A stretch of 64,000 nt of DNA from Microvirga mediterraneensis (lineage in GTDB: Bacteria; Pseudomonadota; Alphaproteobacteria; Rhizobiales; Beijerinckiaceae), in contig NZ_JACDXJ010000001.1 in NCBI RefSeq assembly GCF_013520865.1, positions 2,161,001 to 2,225,000 of the forward strand. The letters run 5' to 3'. A program made the position numbers and the translations under genes. The notes below the pieces were generated by a model that was not told the origin of the DNA, searched no databases, and saw only the letters and a list, made by a program, of their open reading frames with translations. The stretch's first letter is position 1. Each line of letters starts with the position of its first letter. Shown piece by piece: positions 47,493 to 54,639 of the stretch.

Positions 47493-49079
47493 TTACTGCG
47501 TCTTCGACAGGAAGCGCGACGGATAGACGCCGCGGGTGTTCTGAACGAAGCCCTTGATCTTCGGCGAGATCAGGTTGCTCTTGCCGTAGTACATGATCGG
47601 GATCCAGGGCATGTCCTTCATGAGGATCGCCTCGGCCTTCTTCATCATGTCGGCGCGCTTCTTCAGATCGAGCTCCTTGGCAGCGTCGTCGAGCAGCTTA
47701 TCGAACTCCGGATTGTTGTACTTGCCGTAGTTGAAGCCCTTGTTGTCGCTCTTGAGCAGGAACAGGAAGTTGTTCGGATCCGAATAGTCGGCGATCCAGC
47801 CGTAGCGGGCCACGTCGAAGTCGCCGCCGTCACGCAGGTGGGCGAAGTGGGTCTTGCCGTCCGTGTTGATGAAGGAGGTCTCGATGCCGGCCTGCTTCCA
47901 CTGCTCGGAAATGGCGATGACCGTGTTCCGGTTGTTGTCCGTGGTGTTGTAGCGGATCTCGACCTTCAGCGGCTTGCCGGGACCGAAGCCCGCTTCCGTG
48001 AGGAGCTTCTTGGCGGCTTCCTCGCGGTCGATCGGAGACTGGTCCTTGTAGCTCATGTAGGCCGGCTCGCCGTAATTGCCCACGCCCGGAGGCATGAACG
48101 AGTAGCCCGGCTGCATGGTCTGGCCCCAGATCTGCTCGGCGATGAACTCGCGGTCGATCAGCATGGAGAGGGCCTGGCGCACCTTCACGTCGTTGAAGGG
48201 AGCCTTGGAGGAGTTCACGACCATGTACCAGGTGCCGAGATACGGACCGAGCTTGACCTGGTCCTTGAAGCGCTCCTTGAGCGACTTCATCTGGTCGGCC
48301 GGAACGTCGTCCGTGGTGTCGAGCTCGCCGGCCTCATAGCGGCGGACCATGGCGGCGAAGTCGGGGGTCGGGAAGTAGTTGACCGTATCGATCTGGACGT
48401 TCTTGGCGTCGTAGTAGTTCTCGTTCTTGGCGAGCTTGATGTGGGAGTTCGGCACGAACTCGACCAGCTTGTAGGCGCCGTTCGTCACCATGTTGCCCGG
48501 CTTCACGAAGTCCTTGCCGAACTTCTCGACCGAGGCCTTGTGCACGGGCTGGCTGGTTTGGTGGGTCAGCAGCTCGATGAAGTAGGGGGTCGCGGACTCG
48601 AGGGTGATCTCGACCGTCTTGGGGTCGACCGCCTTCACGCCCAGCTCTTCGGGCTTGCCCTGGCCCTTGTTGATCTTCTCGGCATTCTTGATGGGATAAA
48701 GGATGTTGGCGTATTTCGCGCCGGTCGCCGGATCCATGATGCGGCGGTAGGAATAGACGAAGTCCTCGGCCGTGACCGGGTCGCCGTTCGACCACTTCAG
48801 GCCATCACGGAGCGTAAAGCGGTAGGTCTTGCCGTCGTCGCTGACTTCCCACTTTGCGGCCTGGCCCGGCACGGCCTCGCCCTTGGCATTGTAGGTCACG
48901 AGACCTTCGAGCATGTCGCGCAGGATGTGCGATTCCTGGACGGTCGAGGTCTTGTGGGTGTCGAGCGTCTCCGGCTCGCCCGAATTGGCGCGGTTGTAGA
49001 CGACTTCAGCCGAAGCGGCGCCCGTGAGGGCGGCCGTGGCGACGGCGGCAAGGGCCGTGCGTTTGATCCATGATGACAT
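47493..49079 (-). CDS. Periplasmic oligopeptide-binding protein (SBP family 5)
   Basis: This 528-residue exported protein has a signal peptide (MSSWIKRTALAAVATAALTGAASA, cleaved before EVVYNRANSGEPETLD). The mature protein is a type II SBP_bac_5 with ESHILRDMLEGLVTYNAKGEAVPGQAAKWEVSDDGKTYRFTLRDGLKWSNGDPVTAEDFVYSYRRIMDP, the diagnostic family block. It is close to OppA/MppA in layout. The product captures peptides for the permease. The promoter region upstream contains several palindromes. Confidence 0.93.
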   Translation of the reverse strand: MSSWIKRTALAAVATAALTGAASAEVVYNRANSGEPETLDTHKTSTVQESHILRDMLEGLVTYNAKGEAVPGQAAKWEVSDDGKTYRFTLRDGLKWSNGDPVTAEDFVYSYRRIMDPATGAKYANILYPIKNAEKINKGQGKPEELGVKAVDPKTVEITLESATPYFIELLTHQTSQPVHKASVEKFGKDFVKPGNMVTNGAYKLVEFVPNSHIKLAKNENYYDAKNVQIDTVNYFPTPDFAAMVRRYEAGELDTTDDVPADQMKSLKERFKDQVKLGPYLGTWYMVVNSSKAPFNDVKVRQALSMLIDREFIAEQIWGQTMQPGYSFMPPGVGNYGEPAYMSYKDQSPIDREEAAKKLLTEAGFGPGKPLKVEIRYNTTDNNRNTVIAISEQWKQAGIETSFINTDGKTHFAHLRDGGDFDVARYGWIADYSDPNNFLFLLKSDNKGFNYGKYNNPEFDKLLDDAAKELDLKKRADMMKKAEAILMKDMPWIPIMYYGKSNLISPKIKGFVQNTRGVYPSRFLSKTQ

Positions 49080-49139
49080 CGGTTGGGGTTCCCTTTCTGG
49101 TTTATTGCAGAGTTCTTGAATGTCTCGGTCAGAGCCGGT

Positions 49140-49227
49140 TAGGGCAGTAACCTTGCCCTATTTGTTGATCAATCAACTGTTTATGTCCAGTACTATCCCT
49201 CAAGATGCAAAAAGATGAGGGATAGTA
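49140..49227. promoter_or_regulatory. Three stacked palindromes upstream of the oligopeptide operon
   Basis: Within 88 bases there are three dyads: TAGGGCA (49140-49146) with TGCCCTA (49154-49160); GTTGAT-CA-ATCAAC (49164-49177); and TACTATCCCTCA (49191-49202) with TGAGGGATAGTA (49216-49227), a perfect 12-bp stem with a 13-base loop. The region is AT-rich and lies between the gene ending at 49252 and oppA. The long stem may be a terminator or attenuator; the shorter ones look like operators. Confidence 0.55.
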
Positions 49228-49251
49228 AAGGTTTAAAATTGTGAGGCGGCC

Positions 49252-49686
49252 TCAGGCCCCGGTGTCGAACACCAGTCCGGCGGCTTCGATGCCCCCGGCG
49301 GCGGCGATCTCGTCGTTGTCCGACGTGTCGCCCGAGACGCCCACGGCGCCGAGAACCCGGCCTTGGGCATCCTTGATCAGGACACCGCCCGGGACCGGGA
49401 CGAGCTGTCCGCCGACCGCATGGGTGGCCGAGGCGACGAAGTAGGGCCGGTCGGTCGCCATCTTGTGCAGGGCGCGGGAGCCGACGCCGAGGGCGAGGGC
49501 GCCATAGGCCTTGCCCATGGCGATCTCGGCCCGCTTCAGGCTGGTCCCATCCTCCGACAAGAGTACCTTGAGAGCGCCGCGGGCGTCGTAGATGACGACG
49601 GACAGCGGCTTGAAGGCCTTCTCACGCGCGGTCTTGAGGGTTGCCGCGGCAATCTTCTGGGCGGTGTCCAGGGTGAGTTCGGTCAC
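49252..49686 (-). CDS. GlcG/HbpS family heme-binding-like protein
   Basis: This 144-residue protein of the Haem_degrading (DUF336) family shows LTLDTAQKIAAATLKTAREK, VVIYDARGALKVLLSEDGTSL, AYGALALGVGSRAL and VPVPGGVLIKDAQGRVLGAVGVSGDTSDNDE, the last being the most conserved block. Family members bind or degrade heme or act as GlcG-like accessory proteins; the role here is not known. No signal peptide is visible. It lies downstream of the urate oxidase gene in the same direction with 148 bases between, and could be part of purine catabolism in a way not yet understood. Confidence 0.85.
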   Translation of the reverse strand: MTELTLDTAQKIAAATLKTAREKAFKPLSVVIYDARGALKVLLSEDGTSLKRAEIAMGKAYGALALGVGSRALHKMATDRPYFVASATHAVGGQLVPVPGGVLIKDAQGRVLGAVGVSGDTSDNDEIAAAGGIEAAGLVFDTGA

Positions 49687-49738
49687 TTGGTTTCTCCGAT
49701 GGATCTCAGGGTTGGGGACAGACGTACAGGGGCCGGAT

Positions 49739-49770
49739 CAGCGGACGTGAATTCGACCTCACGTCCGCTG
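49739..49770. repeat. 12-bp perfect inverted repeat between puuD and the GlcG-like gene
   Basis: CAGCGGACGTGA (49739-49750) and TCACGTCCGCTG (49759-49770) are perfect arms with an 8-base loop. On the minus strand the hairpin follows puuD and precedes the next gene's start by about 50 bases. No T-run follows; a processing hairpin or regulatory site is possible. Confidence 0.5.
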
Positions 49771-49834
49771 CTCGCAGGTGTGGTCTTGCCGCACCGTTGC
49801 AAGCAAAACCGGTTCCGACTTGCAGTTCGATGCG

Positions 49835-51061
49835 TCAGCGCGTGGCCGTGTCCTTGGCCGCCAGCCAGGTCGCCACGGCCCTGCGCTCGTCCAGGGTCAT
49901 CTCGGTGATGTTGTTGGGCGGCATGGCGTGGGTCAGCACGCTCTGGACGCGGATGATCTCCGCATGGCGGGCGATCTCCTCCGGCGTGTCGAGGCGGACG
50001 CCCTTCGGGGCCGTCGTAATGCCGTCCCACACGGGCTCGGCCGCATGGCACATGGAGCAACGGGACTGGATGGTGAGCACGGCCTCGTCGAAGGAGGCGG
50101 TGACGGCGGCGGGCGTCGCCTTCGCGGGAGCCACCGCCAGATTGGCGTTCCCCGGCTTACCGAGGATCGAGAGCCAGATCGCCGCCCAGATGCAAAGCGC
50201 CGCCAGTGCCCAGGTCCACCAGGGCGATCCCTTGCCGGCGTGCTGCGAGTTAAAGAAGTGCCGGATCACGGCGCCCGCGATCACGATCAGACCGATGATG
50301 GCCACCGAGTAGCGCGACGACCATGCGAGCGGATAGTGGTTCGACAGCATCAGGAAGATGACCGGAAGCGTCAGGTAGTTGTTGTGCGTCGAGCGCAGCT
50401 TGGCTTCCTTGCCCAGTTTGGGGTCCGGCGATCCGCCCGCCAGCAGGGTCGCCACCACCTTGGTCTGGTTCGGGATGATGATGAAGAACACGCTCGCCGA
50501 CATCCAGGTGGCGATCATAGCGCCCGTATGGAGGAAGGCCGCGCGGCCGTTGAACACCTGGGTGAAGGCGAAGGCGGCCAGCAGGATGTAGACGAAAAGA
50601 GCAACCCCGAGGACGATCCCGTTCTTGCCCAGGGGAGAGCGGCACAGGCCCTCATAGACGAACCAGCTCACCACGAGGCCGCCGATGCCGATGACGGGCG
50701 CCTGCCAGGGCGCCAGGGCCCGGACGCTGGGATCGATGGTGTAGAGATCGGCGTGGAGATAATAAACCCAGACGATGAGGAAGAAGCCGCTGATCCAGGT
50801 GGAGTAGCTCTCCCATTTGAACCAGGTCAGCTCCTTCGGCAGCTCGGGGGGCGCAACGAGATACTTGCGCATGTTGTAGAACCCGCCGCCGTGCACCTGC
50901 CAGGCCTCGCCGCCGACGCCTTCCGGCAGCCCCTCGCGCTTCTTGAGGCTGAGATCCAGATGGATGAAATAGAAGGACGAGCCGATCCAGGCTATCGCCG
51001 TGATCACGTGGATCCAGCGAATGATCTGGCTGATCCATTCGGAAATCTGCGGGTCGATCAT
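49835..51061 (-). CDS. puuD: Urate hydroxylase PuuD (membrane, with cytochrome c domain)
   Basis: PuuD oxidises urate to 5-hydroxyisourate and passes electrons to the respiratory chain through a C-terminal cytochrome c. The 408-residue protein has about eight membrane segments (IRWIHVITAIAWIGSSFYFIHLD at the start is the family signature) and NNYLTLPVIFLMLSNHYPLAWSS in the middle. The C-terminal domain binds heme through CSMCH (Cys335, Cys338, His339) with a Met in THAMPPNN as likely sixth ligand. Adjacent divergent genes encode the next two enzymes of the pathway, which fixes the assignment. Confidence 0.93.
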   Translation of the reverse strand: MIDPQISEWISQIIRWIHVITAIAWIGSSFYFIHLDLSLKKREGLPEGVGGEAWQVHGGGFYNMRKYLVAPPELPKELTWFKWESYSTWISGFFLIVWVYYLHADLYTIDPSVRALAPWQAPVIGIGGLVVSWFVYEGLCRSPLGKNGIVLGVALFVYILLAAFAFTQVFNGRAAFLHTGAMIATWMSASVFFIIIPNQTKVVATLLAGGSPDPKLGKEAKLRSTHNNYLTLPVIFLMLSNHYPLAWSSRYSVAIIGLIVIAGAVIRHFFNSQHAGKGSPWWTWALAALCIWAAIWLSILGKPGNANLAVAPAKATPAAVTASFDEAVLTIQSRCSMCHAAEPVWDGITTAPKGVRLDTPEEIARHAEIIRVQSVLTHAMPPNNITEMTLDERRAVATWLAAKDTATR

Positions 51062-51079
51062 GCAATCACTTGTGCGATA

Positions 51080-51095
51080 AGGGTACGTTTACCCT
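51080..51095. promoter_or_regulatory. Small dyad upstream of puuD
   Basis: AGGGTA (51080-51085) and TACCCT (51090-51095) form a 6-bp dyad with a 4-base centre, 19 bases before the puuD start, with ATA and TAT outside. The divergent region to uraH is 206 bases. A regulator of purine genes could bind here; no regulator gene is adjacent. Confidence 0.35.
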
Positions 51096-51267
51096 ATGGC
51101 GGCGCCTCCGTTTGCGGAAGGCCCGGCCACGGGCTTTTTCAACAGGAACCCTGTCCCGGAAACCCGCCATTTCCGCAATGAGACTTATGGATGCGGCTTG
51201 ACGCCGGGGCATAGGGCCGAAAGATGATCCAGGATCAACGGAAGCTGTTCGTCACCCGAGAGGTCAC

Positions 51268-51621
51268 ATGGGACGCCTGTCCACCCACGTACTGGATACC
51301 GCCAACGGCCGGCCCGCGCGCGGCGTCGCCATCGAGCTTTTCTCCCTCGAGGGTGAGCAACGGCGCTCAATCGCGCGTACGGTTACCAATGCCGACGGAC
51401 GCACGGACGCGCCCCTGATGACGGGCGAGGCGTTCCGAACGGGAACCTACGAGCTCGTCTTCTCGGTCGGGGCCTATTTCAAGGCGCTCGGCACGGCGAC
51501 CGCCGATCCGCCGTTCCTGGACACGGTCCCGATCCGATTCAGCCTCGCGGAGCCCGACGGGCATTACCATGTTCCGCTCCTCGTTTCGCCCTGGAGCTAT
51601 TCCACCTATCGAGGAAGCTGA
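51268..51621 (+). CDS. uraH: 5-Hydroxyisourate hydrolase (transthyretin-like)
   Basis: This 117-residue enzyme hydrolyses 5-hydroxyisourate to OHCU, the second step of urate breakdown. It starts MGRLSTHVLDTANGRPA, where the His is catalytic, has VTNADGRTDAPL and ends in the diagnostic YRGS tetrapeptide. Length matches bacterial HIU hydrolases. It overlaps nothing, is preceded by GAGAGGTCAC-type sequence and is followed two bases later by the PuuE-UraD fusion gene. Confidence 0.95.
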   Translation: MGRLSTHVLDTANGRPARGVAIELFSLEGEQRRSIARTVTNADGRTDAPLMTGEAFRTGTYELVFSVGAYFKALGTATADPPFLDTVPIRFSLAEPDGHYHVPLLVSPWSYSTYRGS

Positions 51622-51623
51622 CC

Positions 51624-53066
51624 TTGCCCGAGACAACCTATCCCCGCGACCTCGTCGGCTACGGCCGCAACCCGCCGCATCCGCGCTGGCCGAACGGAGC
51701 GCGGATCTGCGTTCAGTTCGTGATCAATTACGAAGAAGGCGGCGAGAACAGCATCCTCCACGGGGACCGCGCCTCCGAGGCGTTCCTGTCCGAGATCGTG
51801 GGCGCACAAGCATGGCTCGGCCAGCGCCACATGAGCATGGAGTCGATCTACGAATACGGCTCCCGCGCGGGCTTCTGGCGCCTGTGGCGGATGTTCACCG
51901 AGCGCGACATGCCCGTGACCGTCTATGGCGTCGCCACGGCCCTCATGCGCAACCCGGACGCGGTCGCGGCCATGAAGGAGGCCGATTGGGAGATCGCCAG
52001 CCACGGCCTGAAATGGATCGACTACCGCGACTTCTCGGCGGAGGAGGAGCGGGCGCACATGAAGGAGGCGATCCGCATCCACACGGAGGTGACCGGGGAG
52101 CGGCCCCTCGGATGGTATACGGGCCGCACCTCGGAGCACACCAACCGCCTCGTGGCGGAGGAGGGCGGGTTCCTCTACAGCGCCGATTCCTACGCCGACG
52201 AGCTGCCCTACTGGGAACAGCACGGCGACCGGCGGCAGCTGATCGTGCCCTATACGCTCGACGCCAACGACATGCGCTTCGCCACCCCGCAGGGGTTCAA
52301 TGCGGGCGACCAGTTCTTCGCCTACCTGAAGGATAGTTTCGACACGCTCTATGCGGAGGGCGAGACGGCGCCGAAGATGCTGTCGGTCGGTCTCCATTGC
52401 CGCCTCGTCGGCCGCCCCGGCCGCGCCGCGGCGCTCGCCCGCTTCCTCGACTACGTCGCGTCCCATGAGCATGTCTGGGTGGCCCGGCGCATCGACATCG
52501 CCCGCCACTGGATCCGGCATCACCGCCCGGCCGATCTCAAGCCCAGCCGCATGAGCCGGATCCTGTTCGTCGATGTCTTCGGCGACATCTTCGAGCACTC
52601 GCCCTGGGTCGCGGAGCGCACCTACGACGCCGGGCTGACCACCGGGCAGGATACGGCCGAAGGGCTCCACGCCGCCATGGTCCAGGCGCTCTCGGAGGGA
52701 GCGCGCGAGCAGAAACTGGCCCTGATCAACGCCCACCCGGATCTCGCCGGGCGGCTGAAGCTCGCCGACCTCACGGCCGATTCCCGCAACGAGCAATCCT
52801 CCGCCGGCCTCGACAGTCTGACGGAGGAGGAGCGCAGCCGCTTCCTGAAGCTGAACGACGCCTACCGGCAGAAATTCGGCTTCCCCTTCATCATGGCCGT
52901 GAAGGGCCGCTCGAAGGACGAGATCCTCGCCGCCTTCGAGGAGCGCCTGGAGCACGACCCCGACCAGGAGTTCGACACGGCCATCGTGCAGATCGAGCTG
53001 ATCGCCCTGCTCAGGCTGAAGGATCGCCTGCCGTCGCTGGCCGATGTCTTCTCGAACCTGGCCTGA
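51624..53066 (+). CDS. puuE: Fused allantoinase (PuuE) - OHCU decarboxylase (UraD)
   Basis: The protein is 480 residues and starts at TTG 51624 behind GAGGAAG. Residues 1-305 are PuuE, a polysaccharide-deacetylase-fold allantoinase (LVGYGRNPPHPRWPNGARICVQFVINYEEGGENS, ASHGLKWIDYRDF, GWYTGRTSEHTNRL). Residues about 325-480 are OHCU decarboxylase (UraD), with FEHSPWVAERTYDAG, LINAHPDLAGRL, NEQSSAGLDSLTEEE and KFGFPFIMAVKG, where His of AHPDL is catalytic. The chain would make S-allantoin from OHCU and then open it to allantoate. The reaction order is UraD before PuuE although the domains are reversed. The fusion seems genuine, with no stop or frameshift. Confidence 0.93.
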   Translation: MPETTYPRDLVGYGRNPPHPRWPNGARICVQFVINYEEGGENSILHGDRASEAFLSEIVGAQAWLGQRHMSMESIYEYGSRAGFWRLWRMFTERDMPVTVYGVATALMRNPDAVAAMKEADWEIASHGLKWIDYRDFSAEEERAHMKEAIRIHTEVTGERPLGWYTGRTSEHTNRLVAEEGGFLYSADSYADELPYWEQHGDRRQLIVPYTLDANDMRFATPQGFNAGDQFFAYLKDSFDTLYAEGETAPKMLSVGLHCRLVGRPGRAAALARFLDYVASHEHVWVARRIDIARHWIRHHRPADLKPSRMSRILFVDVFGDIFEHSPWVAERTYDAGLTTGQDTAEGLHAAMVQALSEGAREQKLALINAHPDLAGRLKLADLTADSRNEQSSAGLDSLTEEERSRFLKLNDAYRQKFGFPFIMAVKGRSKDEILAAFEERLEHDPDQEFDTAIVQIELIALLRLKDRLPSLADVFSNLA

Positions 53067-53141
53067 TCGGAACCCTGAGGGCAAATGTGCGTCTTCCTCC
53101 CAGCTTGGCCATGGTGAGCCGGGCGTCAGGAGGAGGACGAC

Positions 53142-53588
53142 ATGGGTCTGTTCAAGTTCATCAAAGAGGCAGGCGCCAAGATCTTCGGTGGAAGCGCCGC
53201 CGCGGCGACTCCCGAGAAGCTGCAGCAGGAGGTCCAGGGGCACGGGTTCGACGCCTCCAAGCTCGGGATCCAGGTCGAAGGCGACAAGGTGAAGCTGTCG
53301 GGCCAGGCCACCACCCAGGAAGAGGCCGAGAAGATCATCCTGTCCCTCGGCAATACCTATGGGGTGGCTGAGGTCGATACGAGCGAGCTTCAGGTCCAGC
53401 AGCCGGCGCAGGTCTCGACCATGTATACGGTCCAGAAGGGCGACACCCTCTGGGAGATCGCCGAGAAGCATTACGGCAAGGGCAAGGGCGCGAAATACAC
53501 CGAGATCGTCAAGGCCAACTCCCCGCCGGTCAAGGACCCCGACATGATCCAGCCCGGCTGGGTGCTGCGGATTCCGCCATTGGCGTGA
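53142..53588 (+). CDS. kbp: BON-LysM protein (Kbp/YgaU-like)
   Basis: This 148-residue protein lacks a signal peptide. Residues 25-85 resemble a BON domain (LGIQVEGDKVKLSGQATTQEEAEKIILSLGN). Residues about 93-145 are a LysM domain (YTVQKGDTLWEIAEKHYGKGKGAKYTEIVKAN, PDMIQPGWVLRIP). The layout matches E. coli Kbp (YgaU), a cytoplasmic potassium-binding protein, though the N-terminal MGLFKFIKEAGAKIF is also shared. AGGAGG lies about eight bases before ATG 53142. It is preceded by the purine fusion gene but is probably independent. Confidence 0.88.
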   Translation: MGLFKFIKEAGAKIFGGSAAAATPEKLQQEVQGHGFDASKLGIQVEGDKVKLSGQATTQEEAEKIILSLGNTYGVAEVDTSELQVQQPAQVSTMYTVQKGDTLWEIAEKHYGKGKGAKYTEIVKANSPPVKDPDMIQPGWVLRIPPLA

Positions 53589-53654
53589 GCCGGGATCGGA
53601 TTGGCTCCTCCCTGAGAAGCCGGTATGAGTGGCCCATCGCAGGGAGGAATGTCC

Positions 53655-53972
53655 ATGAGTGAAGCGCCGAAAATCATCGATCTGGACCGGGAGGCCGTGA
53701 AGCAGGGGCTTCGGGACGGCTCTCTCGTTCTGGTCGATGTCCGCGAGCCGCAGGAATTCGCCGCCGGGCATATTCCCGGTGCCGTGTCCCATCCGCTCTC
53801 GACCTTCGACCCGTCCTCCCTGCCTGAAGGGAAGCGGATCGTGTTTTCCTGCGCGGCCGGCGTCCGCTCGGTCCGGGCCCTCGAATTCTCCCAGGCTTCC
53901 GGCCGCGATATCCGCGAGCACTACAAGGGCGGATTCAAGGACTGGATCGCATCGGGCGAACCCGTGGAGTGA
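53655..53972 (+). CDS. Rhodanese-like sulfurtransferase
   Basis: This single-domain 105-residue rhodanese has VLVDVREPQEFAAGHIPGAVSHPL, Cys66 in the loop FSCAAGVRSVRALEF and a typical end YKGGFKDWIASGEP. The active-site loop CAAGVRS has six residues and fits sulfur transfer from thiosulfate or persulfides. ATG 53655 was chosen because AGGGAGG stands seven bases before it; ATG 53649 is too close. It lies between the BON-LysM gene and cytochrome c' in the same direction. Confidence 0.9.
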   Translation: MSEAPKIIDLDREAVKQGLRDGSLVLVDVREPQEFAAGHIPGAVSHPLSTFDPSSLPEGKRIVFSCAAGVRSVRALEFSQASGRDIREHYKGGFKDWIASGEPVE

Positions 53973-54107
53973 AGAGGCAGGCTGGGCCATTCACAGAGAT
54001 TTGTTCCAAGGTGGAGTGCTCAAGCTTCACGAGATATGCGCTAATGCCGGCCCGCTGACGGTGGTTCGTAGGGACGCCATCGGTCGCGCCCAACAGGGAA
54101 AGACAAT

Positions 54108-54545
54108 ATGAAGCGTACGATTTTTGCCGCCGGCCTCGTGGCCCTCGGGGTGAGCGCCGCCATCGCGCAGAGCGATGTCGTCGCGCAGCGCCAGGCGCTC
54201 ATGAAGGAGATGGGGGCCCAGACCAGGCCCATCGGCGCCATGATGCGCGGCCAGGAGCCATTCGACCTCGCCAAGGTCCAGGCCGGCCTGAAGGTGCTGG
54301 CGGAAAACCCCGTGAAGTTCGTGGCCCTGTTCCCCGAGAACTCGAAGGATGCGCCCAAGACCGAGGCCCTCCCGGCCGTTTGGGAGAACAAGGCAAAGTT
54401 CGAGTCCTATGGAAAGAAGATGAGCCAGGATGCCCAGACGGCGATGGCTTCGATCAAGGACGAGGCCTCGTTCAAGACGGAGATGCCGAAGGTCCTCCAG
54501 AACTGCGGCACCTGCCACAACGAGTTCCGGAAGAAGAGCTCCTAA
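54108..54545 (+). CDS. Cytochrome c' (class II cytochrome c)
   Basis: This 145-residue exported protein has a signal peptide (MKRTIFAAGLVALGVSAAIA, cleaved before QSDVV). The mature chain is a four-helix bundle with the C-terminal heme site CGTCH (Cys133, Cys136, His137) followed by NEFRKKSS. Cytochromes c' bind NO or CO or act in electron transfer. The start follows CAGGGAAAG. No neighbour suggests a partner. Confidence 0.92.
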   Translation: MKRTIFAAGLVALGVSAAIAQSDVVAQRQALMKEMGAQTRPIGAMMRGQEPFDLAKVQAGLKVLAENPVKFVALFPENSKDAPKTEALPAVWENKAKFESYGKKMSQDAQTAMASIKDEASFKTEMPKVLQNCGTCHNEFRKKSS

Positions 54546-54639
54546 ATCAGAGAGCGTGAAGATGGGCGGCCCTCGGGCCGCCCGTTTCATTCGGAGGTGG
54601 TTCGATGCGCAAAGCGCTCGCGAGCCCTTCGGTCAAGCG

